The notes under the pieces are model-generated. The model had not been told where the DNA came from. It ran no database searches and worked only from the letters and a program-made list of their open reading frames with translations. Shown in pieces: positions 46,573 through 58,330 of a stretch of DNA of 64,000 nt (position 1 is its first letter; each line of letters opens with the position of its first letter). The DNA comes from Aphrophora alni (Eukaryota > Arthropoda > Insecta > Hemiptera > Aphrophoridae), in NCBI GenBank assembly GCA_963513935.1, contig OY740765.1, positions 147,275,830-147,339,829 on the forward strand. Direction: 5' to 3'. The translations under genes were made by a program, and so were the position numbers.

Positions 46573-46760
46573 GAGCCCCTGGTTAGTGTAGTGATTAATG
46601 CTCTGGTTTAAGATTTTCCAGGTTCAGTTTCTGTGGGGGGGGGGCTCTAACTTTACAGAGTTGACCCAGCTTCATGATCAAGATTAAGAAGCTATAATTG
46701 CTGATACAAGTTATAGAATAAATATGTTGCACTGTTATTCCTTCAAATTATTGAGTTTAA
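46573..46760 (+). repeat. tRNA-derived SINE-like repeat
   Basis: Its head has an A-box-like 'tagtgtagtgatta' (46584-46597) and a B-box-like 'ggttcagtttc' (46621-46631), in the order and near the spacing of a tRNA promoter. The acceptor-like ends are 'gcccctgg' and 'tgtgggg'. The cloverleaf is degenerate (weak anticodon stem, B-box mismatches), so it is not a tRNA gene. The body and 3' limit (about 46760) are uncertain. A polymerase III origin is inferred. Confidence 0.5.
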
Positions 46761-48120
46761 CAAGTTTCTTTTTAGAGATTGTACAATTATGTTTTGTTTG
46801 TACAAGTAGTACACGGTACTAAAGGGTAAAAAAGCAGACAGATGTAGTTTTGATTTTAAAGTTATTTAATAATGGTGCATTGTTCATATTATTGATTAAA
46901 TCAGATGTTTGTCATCATTTGTGTATATAAAAAACTAATACATTAGGTGTAACATTTCACATTTTTGGATCTCTAAGTTGGGTTAGTATGTGATTTAATA
47001 TATGGTGTAAATGAGATGACGTCAGGAAACTTGGGTCATCGCTCGTATTGGGATCGTATAATCGAAGCCTCATATGGACGGGCAGACAGTGTTCCGAATT
47101 GGCAAATGTTATAGAATTGCAAGTAAACAATTGGTATGAATGGGAAAATTTACAATATTCATTTAAATAAAATACATTGTAAACTTTATTCTTTTATTAT
47201 AAAATAAGTAACTAATTAAGAAAGATTAGTTTTTCCACAAAATTAAAACATATTAAGAGTCTGTGCAGTGGGTTACTACGCCAATATGTTTCGTCAGAAT
47301 GTTTCGGATTGGTCCATTAAATTCAACCAATGCCAGTATTTTGAAATTGGAAGAGATTGGTTCCATTTTGGAGAATTCATTAGCTCGACATCGTTCAACA
47401 AGAGTGGTAATGTTGACACTCTCTCTCTCTCTCTGGTTGAGTGGAAGAGAGGACCTGATGGTCCTAACTTCGCCCAGAATAAAGGCTCAAATCAATCAAT
47501 CAATCAATCTCTTTCTCTCTCATCACTGCACAACTTTTCCTCAGATGGATCGTCTCTGAACAAATTCCAGAACTATTCAGATATTAATAAACAGTTTTTA
47601 ATCTGAGTTTACAGTTGGAGTGTACAGTTATCACAAGGCAAAAGAATCTAGTTTAGAATACAGACGTGACAAAATACATGAGTCGGGTTCTGAATACTCG
47701 TATTTAAAAGTAGTTTTTTTTTTTTTTCTTCACATAACTTAAAACTAAACAATTTGTAAATGTGAATGTAATGGTTAATTAGAAACATGTTTTAAGTAAG
47801 GTTTAATGAAGAAAATATTTGTTAGGAAATAATAATTTCAATGAGAGGTAGAGTTGAATAGAATCTTGAGGAAATGCATTACATAATCCGAGCCTGATAG
47901 ATAGTAAAGCCAGCCAATGTATAGGTTATAGAGATAAGACACGTATTCAATAGACGAATGTCTAAAAGAGTATAGTCAGTGTAGAAAATACAGTCTGAAT
48001 AAAACGAAGTATTTCAAAATCAACTTGACAGATTTTGATGAAATTTTTTATAAATTTTATTTATTAAATTTTTTATTCATTAACAATAAAGCTAAGTAAT
48101 TAACAAAAGGGTCCTTTAGT
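46761..48120. other. Intron 6, proximal part, with simple repeats
   Basis: A (CT)n run at 47418-47434 is followed by 'ggttgagtggaagagagg', 'acctgatggtcctaacttcg' and 'aataaaggctcaaatc', then an (AATC)n tract to 47509. This arrangement (conserved segment ending in a tetranucleotide tail) looks like the 3' end of a SINE or LINE. ORFs spanning it (47263-47606) are not genes. The rest is unassigned. Confidence 0.45.
47418..47509. repeat. (CT)n and (AATC)n simple repeats around a conserved tail
   Basis: About eight CT units and five AATC units are seen directly. The intervening 55 bp resembles a retroposon 3' terminus. Confidence 0.7.
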
Positions 48121-48124
48121 TTAA

Positions 48125-49859
48125 CCCTCGACGTGGCGAACAACCCGCTGGCGGGTTGGTATGAGACATATGGTTTAGTTCACCAACTCTAAAACACGGT
48201 TTTTGCAATTCAACATTACGCCTACTTAGAATCGTTTTATCGCAATAAATAAAATACCGTTGGAAAGCTAATGTTCCGTAGATGCATAATCATGCAAAAA
48301 AATACCACAAAACGTTATAAGTAATATTCCAAAAATTGGTGAAATTCGTATATTTTTTATGCGTAAAATCTTAAATTTAAACTCTGCGCCTTTTCGTAAA
48401 CGCTGCGCCATTTTTCCCGATATGATTACAAATCTATATTTCTGTCAAACGGGTTGACCAAAACACTGTTCTATAGGTCACATCTTTCTCTTTCAAACCG
48501 TAGATTACAAATTTTTCTGCGTCTCACAGATCCAGAGATATTTCCACTTGACCATAGAAGAAACTTGACAGGACGAAATTCATTTGGCATTCGGTGCAGT
48601 TTACGAAATGACATAATCCATTTTGTTGTCAGAAATCGTATTCGTTCTTTACACTATGTTGTAGAGGAAATTTCATTCTATAAGTTGGTACCACTTGATA
48701 TAGGCAATACTTAGTTAGAAGGTTTTGTTTTGATCCCGGAACATACGCAATGGTGCGATGTAAATACTGTAACAAATGACGTAGCGCATATTGTTTTGGG
48801 AATACATATTTATTTTATTTTGAAGGTTTGTTTATACAAATTGTATATATTTTGTATACAAGTTACAATATATGTGTTTTTATTTCTAAAGTTTATGTTT
48901 TTAGTGAATTTCTAGTTTGTGAAAGGTTTATATTTGTCATAACCTAAAAGGAAAATTGTAATCTAGGCTATAACCAAATTTTCTTATATAACGTGTTTTA
49001 TTTGATTATACAAGTGAATATGTGTGTTATTCTTTGTAAAGTATTTTGTTTTAGTGAAATCTAATGATTTTGTCTTAGGCCTAGCTTTAGAAAGTTACTA
49101 ATTATGCATAAATTGTTGAGGTGTCAAAACCTAACCTCAAGCGTCATAGTATCACTTTTTAGGGAAAATCGTCATTTTTATTTTGAAAATGTAACAAATT
49201 ATTATTTTTTCCCCTAAATATATTCACAAATATATTACAAATCTCTAGTAATCGTAAAATTTCCGAAAAATCTATTAGTATGTTATTGATTACCATTTCT
49301 GTGAAATTTCTGCTTCGTTACTCTTCGATTTTTTGGTATTTGACCAAAAAACTCCAAATGTTTTGCATCGTAACATTTTTTATCATTGCACAGCTAAATT
49401 TTTTGCACCTTTCTGAATATAATGACATATAGAAGTTGTGTAAAAGATATATATTACTGTTTTTAGTGAATTTTTGAAAATATAATGATGAAATTAACAT
49501 TTTTCGTAAACTATTTTTTTAAATTTTGAAAATGTAAGATATTTTTTTTCTTTTTTTTTCTAAATATATTCAAAAATATTACACAAAACTTTTGTATATC
49601 TTAGAAAAAGGTGGTAAGCTTTTGATTTTGGATGATACAGGTTTTTCCTGAAAAATGATAACTTCGTTTTTGACATGTAACATACTTACTCCAAAACCGT
49701 TTAAAAAAAAAAATTTTTTTATTACATAGATACATTCTATGCATCTTTCTGAGAAAAATGATGTCTTATAAGTTAGGTTTTGTATACAAATAATATATTT
49801 TATTAATTTTTAAACAAACGAAGAATTTAAAAACAAATTAACATCTGCCAGATGGAGGG
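48125..49859. mobile_element. Non-autonomous TTAA-flanked element, copy 2 (1.74 kb)
   Basis: TTAA at 48121-48124 and 49860-49863. The ends are 'ccctcgacgtggcg' and 'ctgccagatggaggg'. A subterminal palindrome 'aacccgctggcgggtt' lies at about 48142. It is in the same orientation as copy 1 (41654-43786), with extensive homology at both ends and a shorter, different middle. No transposase is encoded; the ORF at 48454-48714 has no recognisable domain. Confidence 0.85.
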
Positions 49860-49863
49860 TTAA

Positions 49864-52134
49864 GATAAACTAAAGGGTGTAGAGGTTGGGTACCAGTAGT
49901 CAATGTCATGTTTTATTCTTAGGAATAAGACATGAGACAGCATGAAAGGTGTGTTGTGGTTGTAAGGTGTGTTTTGGGTTTTATTTTGAATTGAGTAGGA
50001 ATATTACGTTAACCATCTCATATCTGAAGGTCATAATGCATTACTTTCATGTGTGTCAGTAGATGTAATCAGAAAGATACAATAATTCAGTCGACTAGAA
50101 GAGTCGAGGAGAGGATTAAAGGTAATAGGAAATTAATATGACTACCGAACACTAAATTTTTGAAAAAAGGCAATTTTATGAAAAATAAGTTTAAAATTTT
50201 TAAAGTTTTTTGATATATAAGAAGATAAATAGGGTCATCTAAAGAAAGCTCTGTTCTTTTTAAGGACAAACTGTATATAAATCAACGAAATTTTTCTAAA
50301 AAATATATAGATTAAGTTGTAATTATTATGTATATTGCTCGTATGTAAAAAATATTAGGAGAGTTATCAATAAATGTTAAGGATTAGATAAATAAGTGAA
50401 TATTAGTAGGAGTATGTATGATTTATGTAAATGAGATGTAATTAAGAAGGAAAAAAGAGAATTTGAAAAAGAAAGGAAAATTGTAAGGAATGTTAGGTAC
50501 TTTGAATAAATAAAAAATTGCTAAGAGTTGAAAATGTTAATAGTTTTTAAAAGTAAAAGGATAATAGATTAAATTAATGAATGTGAAGTAGTTTCATAAA
50601 ATCAGTAATAAAGTTTAAAATGTTAAAGTTTTTTATGAGTTTTAAATAAAAAGGATAAATAATGTAATTTTAAAGTAATTTGATTAAATTTGAAATTAAA
50701 TAATTAAAAAATGAGATAGATGAACAATATAAGTGGAAGTTTAAAAATAAAATGTTTTATATAAGTAAATTGTTTAAAGAGGTCGATTGTGTTCAATGGA
50801 AATGAAGTGGTTTGCCGGGAATAATAAGTAAAATCAGGATTTTATGAGATAGTTGAGATTTATATATATACAGATGGAGTAATATGAAGAGATTTTTTAA
50901 GATAAATGATGAAATGAGAAGTTTTAAGGTTAATAGAGGAGATATGGAGTTTACAGGAATATGATAGGGTAGTGTCAAATAGAGAAATAAAGTCTATAAA
51001 GAGGGTTTTTTTGAAGAAAGTAATTTGGTTGCATTAAGAGGTAGTTTTAAGTTTAAAAAGTTTTTTTTGAGTCTACGATGATATGAAGAGGATATACAAC
51101 GTTTATTGAGGTTCTACGAGATTTACGACGAAATGTGATAGCAAGCCAAGGGGCACTATACACATAATTATTGAAGTTAATGAGGTTTTTTAATGAGTTT
51201 CTACGAGGATAGATAAGTTTTTTATTTAGACGAAATATGACAGTAACCAAAGAGTTCTGCATATAAATAATAATAATGAAGTTTTTTTTATAAGGAGTTG
51301 ATGCAACCTGGTTAAGTTATGAGGAGCCTATAATGAGATGAGTTTTGAGATGAGATACTATGAAGTAATATTAATGTAAAAGGAGTTTTTAAAGGTAATA
51401 GATGATTTTTTATATTTTTCAAGGAAGTTAAGTAGTATTTGTAATTTGAGGTAAAGTAATGAATAATGAAGTTTTTTGATGTTTTATGAGATCTATAGAG
51501 AATATAAATTATCCTAGCAAGCACAATGAATTTAATTTGAGAGTTTTATAATAAAAGGAAGGAATATGAATGTAGTAATAATTTTAAGTAATAAATTTTT
51601 TTGATGAATAATAAATGACAAGATGAGGAAAGTTAAAAGATGTAATGTAATTTGGATGGGGTAAATAAAATAATTAAGTAATAAAATGTAATTCTAAATA
51701 ATAATTAAGAAATTTTGAAATAATAAAATAAGAAATGAAAATTGTTAATTCTAAAAAATAAGATTAATAACTAAAAGGTTTAAGAGATAATTTGATATAG
51801 AGTTGGTAGAAGATCGGAATTAAGTCAAGATGGGAATTGATTGACAGACAGCTAGAGATATATATGCTAGTAGGTAGAATTAGTGAATCAATAATTTATG
51901 GAATAGTAATTATCAATTTAATTTAAGAGAGAGATGGATTCTTGTTTTAAATTTTGTTTGTTTAAAGAATATGAATATTCTTAATCTTACTGAAACTTTT
52001 TGTTTAATTTGGAAATCTATAGGAATTTGTTTTTGAAAGTTTTTTTTTTTTTAATTAAAAAATTTGCAGATATATAGTGGTGTAAAAATCTGTAGTTTAA
52101 TATTACATATTGAACCACAGATTTGATGGGGTCT
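49864..52134. other. C-depleted, purine-rich intronic block
   Basis: From about 50050 to 51960 the + strand is strikingly poor in C and rich in A, G and T. A loosely repeated phrase of the type 'gaagttttttt...tctacgagga...gacgaaatatgacag' appears around 51055-51540. No ORF with a recognisable motif is present on either strand. The same skew continues into the adjacent right arm of the inverted repeat, so it may be the body of that element. Confidence 0.5.
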
Positions 52135-53328
52135 TTGTAATCCTTAAATTTTAACTTTAACTTTAATACTAAAGAAATGGTTGCTTTAAGATTTGAAATA
52201 TGAAAATAAACCGGGAAATTTATAATTGGTCTAAAGAGAAGACAACGTGAGTCAAATAAATGACTGTAAATAATATTAAAACAAGGGCAATAAAAAATTT
52301 AAAATAGATTTCCAAAATATAAATTTAAGGCAGAAAATGTTAGTTGTAATGTATAATAAATTTTAAAGTGATATATTGTGTTGTGAGAATAGACAGAGCC
52401 TGTTGTCATATGGATGATTTAAGTAGTGTCCGTGCTACCAAAAAATGTGAATACATTGAGTTTTGCTGACTATGTAAATCTAAAAAAGGACGCTTAGTTG
52501 TGAGATCTAGAGAAGCCAGCAGTTGGTTAGAAACGTTTGAGATGGTAGGATGTGTTTTAGAGCAGTCTTAAGGAGGCATCTGACTTAGTCAGGCGTAATT
52601 TTGTTATAAGATATTTGTGAACAATGTAGTGTTAATGCTTGTAAAGAGTCTTAAGAAAACGTTTGAGATGGTAGGATGTGTTTTAGAAAAGTCTAGAGGC
52701 GGCATCTGACGTGGTCAGACGCATTTTTGATTGAAGTATTTGTGAACAATGTAAAATTAATGTTTTAGAAGAATCGAGAGTTGGCGTCTGAGGTGGTAAG
52801 ACGCGTTTTTTCAGTAAAGAAAGAAAAATTTGTAGACAATGTAAATTGTGTTAATGTGACTTTCTTGCAATATAGACAAAGTAAATGATAAACAGCTTAG
52901 AATCAATTGATTGTAGAGTGTGTAGGAAATCGATGGACACATGAATAGAACTGTGAAATTGTAAAGACAAATTGAGATCATCAGCGGAATCGTTAAGTCT
53001 ACAATGGAACTTCACATCAAAACCGAGGGCTGCTCACCACAAAAGATGTTCACCCTGGAGATGGCTACAATGTGGTAACAAAAATGATAAACAATCTTAT
53101 GTTATTTTTTGTTTAAAGAAAAAAAACTAATGATTAAAAATAGATATGTTAAAATTTGTTTAAATAAGTAATTGTAATGTAATATAATTTTTTTATAAAT
53201 GAGAGTAAAGATACTCATAAAAAATCTAATCATTAAAAGTGGCAACTAATTAAAGTAGAATCATTTATAAAGAATTTGGTCTCTTCAAGACAGGACAATT
53301 TTAAATTTACAATATAAATAATTTCAAA
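52135..53328. repeat. Long inverted repeat, right arm (partner 43808-44992)
   Basis: The reverse complement of the left arm over about 1.19 kb. It includes mirrored subrepeats ('gcatctgacgtggtcagacg' and relatives at about 52577, 52702 and 52790). The outer breakpoint follows 'ataaataatttc' at about 53328. Confidence 0.92.
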
Positions 53329-56300
53329 TAATATACTATTAATATGTATATGTATAAACACCTTTAATAAATTACTATGTTCAGTTTCAGCACAATAAAC
53401 AAGAATTTTTATTTACCAGACAACCACTATTAGTACACTTTTAAAAGAAAACACGACCCTGGGGGTAATTTAATTTAAAGTAAATTTTTATTTTTCAAAA
53501 TTGGTAAGCTTCAAGCTTCCTGGCGCCCTTAGCTGAGCAATTTTTCAATAAATTCTTAATGTTACAGAGTGTCAATTTTAAAATTAATCAGATTATTAGT
53601 TTTAACCCCACACTTTTAAAATATTTACAATTGTCGCATCAACGTGGGACAATTATGTTATAAAAGTAGTTTACCTAATCACCTTTTTCAATTTATATTT
53701 ACACTCTTAGAATAATAACTTTTGTTATTATCCTAAGATTTCCAAAGAATCGTCTCTCAGCTTCACGATAATCTGCCTTAACTCAGAAAACAGCATCGGT
53801 TGAATTTTCTCGAGAAATGTCTTTTGCCTTGTCTCTTTTCAAGTTGCGAATTTTTATTTTTCAATATACAACGACATCATTTGGATTTGGAATGTTGTAG
53901 AAGTTTTTATTTTCCCTAAGTCACAGTAACCATATAAAAGGTTTGGTCTGAACAGGGTTATCAGATAGACCATATTAATCATTTTATATTTAAACTCTTA
54001 AACCTAAAATGTACTTATAACTAGACACACATTCCTGAAAATTTTATGTAGAAATAATCTATTATGTGATTAATATATCTCGCTTTGAATATTACACATC
54101 TTGTCCGTATTAAGTCGCCATTCTAAAGTCCAATATTTCGCCGATAACCCGATGTAACGGCAGATGAACCACTAACATTTCTTGATCGCAACCAGGATTA
54201 TCTAATGATTACTGACGTCACAATCAGCAATTATCAAACGATTTATACTAAACTTTGACTTTGAAAATGATAAGCACAAAAATGTGAAACATTACATCTT
54301 CAAAAATCCTAATTCATACATTATTTTTGAAAATGAACTACAACGAAAAAACTCAACACTTTTTTATGAGTTAAACTGTATGCTTCCTCTATCTCTTTTA
54401 AAATACGCACTAGTCTCAAATCCTGAAATTTTTTTCTTTCATGATCCGTTTCCACGAGAAAAGACATGAGTTATCCAATCCACTGGAAGTTTAGGCTTCT
54501 TTAATTTATCTGGCCTGGATTGTATAACTCCTTCAACAGTTTAAGTCACCCCAAACTGCCGGTGCCTCTCTTTTTTGTACAATACTTCCAGTAACTATAT
54601 TTACTTTAACCCTTTTGTTCTGAGAGAACTCGATTAATTTTATTTATCTTTTTTATCCCTTGGGAGCGTGTTCTTGAGAATAATTTTCTTAAATACAGTA
54701 CATCTTACCTTTTAAATAATAATATTTCCTGTAAGCATAAAACAAGGCTGTGTGGATAATTATAAAAGACAAGTCTTTGTTTTTGATATTTAGAAATTAA
54801 CATTCATTTATTTTATTTTAAATAAAAGAAACAAAATCAAATTTCTTCTGACAACAAAATCACTCAAATTTTTTAACTTATATAATTATAAAAATACCAA
54901 AATATTCCTTTGACAAACTTATTATTTTTATAATTTTATTTATTTTGATACAGATAGGCAATTAACTAAATAAAAAAAGAAAATTTTAACGTTTTACTTT
55001 ACTCTGTTTTTTATGAATTTATTTTCTTTAATCGCTGGACACTATTTCTCAGCAATCTAATCAGTTGTCCAGGTTTATCATACATTTATTTTACTTACAA
55101 TATTTATATATGAAAAAAATATCCACACACAGATATTAAATTTCTTAGCCTAAACATTTTTCATTAAATTATATTAACTTTTTTATCCCGGGAAAATTAG
55201 TAACTTTAATGAATTTAATTTTAACTTTTGACCAACTTTGACCTAATAAGAAAAGAAATTTAGTTGGTTTCTCAAACTTTGACCGCCGTCTTGAAGATCC
55301 TGGTAATTTTGATCCTGTATGGTTGAATTGGGTTAGTTCTCTGGTGTCTGGTTGCTATGATGTTGTTAAGATTGATCCATGTATCTCTAAGTAAATTTCA
55401 GGTGACATGTTAATTCCCATTAAACACTGTATGTTGAAATTTTCACACTTTTTACGAAAATCACTGATGACTCACTAATACAACATTTCACTTTCTAAAC
55501 TTTTGATTCTATTTTCATTTGAATATTTTTCTTTTAACACTGACTCTTTAACATTTTACAAACAAATTTTCTAATTATGAATTTTAATTATATTCTTCTT
55601 AATTACTTAGATTCACTGTTCTGTCGGGCATAGTAACACCTTACCGCCTTGTAAAAATTTATTTTTGAGAGTCCTGTCGGGCATAGTAACCCCTTACATT
55701 CTAGTAAAATTTTATTTATGAGAGTGACTCCTGAGAGCCAGAGCAGCTATGTTTTTAGCTTGAAACTATTGTATTCTATTACCAGTTTTTTTTCCCTTTT
55801 TGGGAATAATACGATAGTTCCTTATTTTCCTATTTATGATGTTACTTTTGCGTTATTTTTATTTCTAGTGCTTATGATATTTATTTATGAGTTATTAACA
55901 ATTGTTCTAGTCCTTTAATCCTTTGTTTGAATTATTTTAATTTAATTAATCATTTTCATTACTGTAGCTGTCTGTTGGTACGATAACTCCTCCTACTTCT
56001 ACGTCACGAGGTCCTGGAGTTTGGAACTCTGCAGTTCAAAACTTGCTACTGAAATCTCTATTGTCTTTTCTTTAAGCTCTTCTAACGGTTTGCCTGAGAT
56101 ATTTTTCACTTTTCCTTGGTCGGCATTTTGTAGTCCTTCTCGTCAGCTTTCACGTGATGTTTGTCGGTCCGCCCGTTCTCCCGCATATCCTTACGCAACG
56201 ATCGACATAATTTTCAATTTTTATTTTTCACACCTTTTGATTTACAGTTTTGAAACTTCACCATTTTGTTGAGTTTCCAAAATAAATACACTGGTCGTAA

Positions 56301-57512
56301 CGAAGATACTGTCTGACCTTCCCGTCTTACGTAATTTCGCACTCAACTTCACACTATCTTGTTTAGGGGTTTATTATTTACTGCTTACCCTGGGACTTAC
56401 ACATTCTTTAGCATATATGATTTTAACCATGTTTTATTAATTTTGAAATTTTATCTTTATTCATTTTCACACAAGGGTGGAAAACCATAGCCTTTCTATT
56501 TTATTCAAATTTTGATTTTTTTAGTTTAATTCCTTATTAAACTTTAATCTTCTAACTAAACCTATACAACACATTTCCAAAATTTATGTTTAAGTTTTAT
56601 TCAACTTTCAAATTATACCATTTCATCTAACTTTTTTAATATTAATTTTTCTAACAATTATGTAAGAATCTTTTATTCTTAGAATTCTTTATTTATTATA
56701 GAAATACCCAGGTTTTTTGAATTTGATTAATTTTGAAAAAAAAAATTTTTCTTCGTTTAAATTTGCTGTAGCGCATGTTATTTTATATGAAATAACCGTA
56801 ATAGGTCTGTATTGCGTACAACTTGTACTACAATTGCACATCCTTTAACATTATTATTTCATATTTTCATAATTCATCAAATATAAATTTTTTATTCAAA
56901 ATCTACCGACATACGATTTTACTGTCAAAACGAGTAGGCGAAAGTTGACTTTAGACCTACCCATAAGTCAGTTTCACCGACTTGCCCTGAGCAGCAAAGT
57001 TGGTTACAATTCAACCAAACCTTGTATTAGGATTAAATTTTGATTTTTCTCTTTTTTGACCAAAATATAATCCCATACAACGAATTTCCGTTGTAGAACC
57101 TTGGGTGCTGTTGTAAAAATTTTAATATTTCATAATCGGCGTAAAAATTTAGGATAAAATTTTGTTTAAATACGAAAATTTATAACCCAAACCAATGTAC
57201 CAAATCACTAGTAAAAGAATTTTATAGTTTTTGAAGTAATTTGGAAAATACTGAAATGAACCCTGACTGTTGTTGGGTTTGTTTGTTTTGTTTTTTGATT
57301 TGGTAAATCATAGTTAATACATTTCGTTTAGTCGTTAGAACGTACAATTTAGGAAAAATCGTGTTTTATAGCAGCTTTCCCCCTAAATTTTGAACTTGAT
57401 TAGTATTTCGTTTGAGTATAGGTAAGTGAGAAAATTTGTGCATCCCTTATTTTTGTATCTTTTGCAAAGATTAATGTATGTTGTATACTTATGTACTCAT
57501 GTATATTTACAG
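53329..57512. other. Intron 6, distal part
   Basis: 4 kb without a recognised gene. From about 54700 to 56800 the + strand is pyrimidine-rich and G-poor, the opposite skew to 50-52 kb. I could not align the two blocks by eye. ORFs at 55718, 56021 and 54284 lack motifs. Exon 7's acceptor (gtatatttacag) ends the block. Confidence 0.45.
55621..55726. repeat. 53-bp tandem duplication
   Basis: 'ctgtcgggcatagtaac' begins units at 55621 and 55674. Both end 'gagagt' after 'ttattt', with a few substitutions. Confidence 0.9.
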
Positions 57513-57578
57513 AAGAAAGGTGTTAAATTTGATGCATCAAGTGAAACTTCCTCCAACAAGGATAAAGAGAAAAGATGA
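57513..57578 (+). CDS. GKAP1: G-kinase-anchoring protein 1, terminal coding exon 7
   Basis: Acceptor 'gtatatttacag' in phase 0, then 21 codons ('KKGVKFDASSETSSNKDKEK', R) and TGA. The basic, Ser-rich end parallels the vertebrate tail (GGRKGKRNSES...). The summed length of 342 residues is close to the 366 of human GKAP1. The 3' UTR extends into a PLE fragment. AATAAA hexamers occur near 58287 and 58352, so the transcript end may be borrowed from the element. An alternative terminal exon may exist at 60273. Confidence 0.85.
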   Translation, partial: KKGVKFDASSETSSNKDKEKR

Positions 57579-57749
57579 ACAATTGTCTGTTCCGATTGTT
57601 AATCTACAACTCTTATATGGTATGCATCAATGATTTTATACCTCTTTTATTCATCTTTTATTGTGCAACTTTGTTTGATAAGATAATTTTCTTAAATATT
57701 GAACTGATTCATTGGAATTTTGTATTATTGTTTAAATATGACAAACGAT

Positions 57750-58330
57750 TTACAAAAGACTTGCGTATGAACTACAAAATATGTAATTCATGTTATGTAG
57801 GTCAAATAGGACGTAATTTTAAATCTAGATTAAGTGAACATGAAAGAAGTTGGCGTTTAGGATATGAAGATTCCAGTTTTTCAAATCATTTAAGAATACA
57901 TTAAGTGTCTGATTTTAATTCGAGTGTAGATTTTAAAATATTACATTTTGATAATAAAGGTAGGAAATTGAATGCTTTGGAGAGCTTAGAAATTAAAAGA
58001 ATAAGATACTGTAATCCTAATTTAGTTTTAAATGACCAGTTAGATTTGTATAACTCTCCATTAGTAAAACCTTTAAAAGTTATTTGTACTTAGAACAATC
58101 AACTGGTTTTCCCATTATGTATTGTGCCTATGGTCATTGCCCAGGCCGGGTATTTCCCCAACCTTCCATTCATTGTATCCTAACTCCCACTCTCTAGTTA
58201 TAAGGTTTTCTGTTTTTTCTTTTTTCTTCAGTCTGTAATACAGCCTCGTCAATGCCTTAGCAGGCGAAACCATTGGTCGGCTAGACTAATAAAAAGTGGA
58301 TATTACAAAATAAAAAATTGTGTTTTATTA
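57750..58330 (+). mobile_element. PLE 3' fragment: GIY-YIG domain plus tail
   Basis: 'MNYKICNSCYVGQIGRNFKS' and 'RLSEHERSW' carry the Cys pair, YVG and Arg of a PLE GIY-YIG nuclease. 'SSFSNHLRIH' precedes a stop at 57902. In the same frame 'KILHFDNKGRKLNALESLEI' (up to about 57995) and 'VLNDQLDLYNSPLVKPLK' follow, matching the - strand fragment at 21392-21634. Then comes the terminal module with 'tcgtcaatgccttagcaggc' and 'gaaaccattggtcggctag' (58249-58288). It lies immediately downstream of the GKAP1 stop codon in the same orientation. The RT is missing. Confidence 0.85.

Noticed and set aside
46573..46645. Functional tRNA gene
   Set aside because: The A- and B-box matches are imperfect and the anticodon and acceptor stems do not pair convincingly; treated as SINE-derived.
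47263..47606. Two overlapping ORFs of about 100 codons
   Set aside because: Both run through CT and AATC simple repeats and a retroposon-like tail; no conserved motif.
48454..48714. Gene inside the second TTAA element
   Set aside because: The ORF is not preserved in the first copy and has no recognised domain.
43808..53328. A single giant transposon carrying exon 6 as cargo
   Set aside because: Exon 6 fits the gene in phase and is flanked by ordinary intronic splice signals; no target-site duplication joins the outer arm ends, so two opposite insertions are at least as likely.
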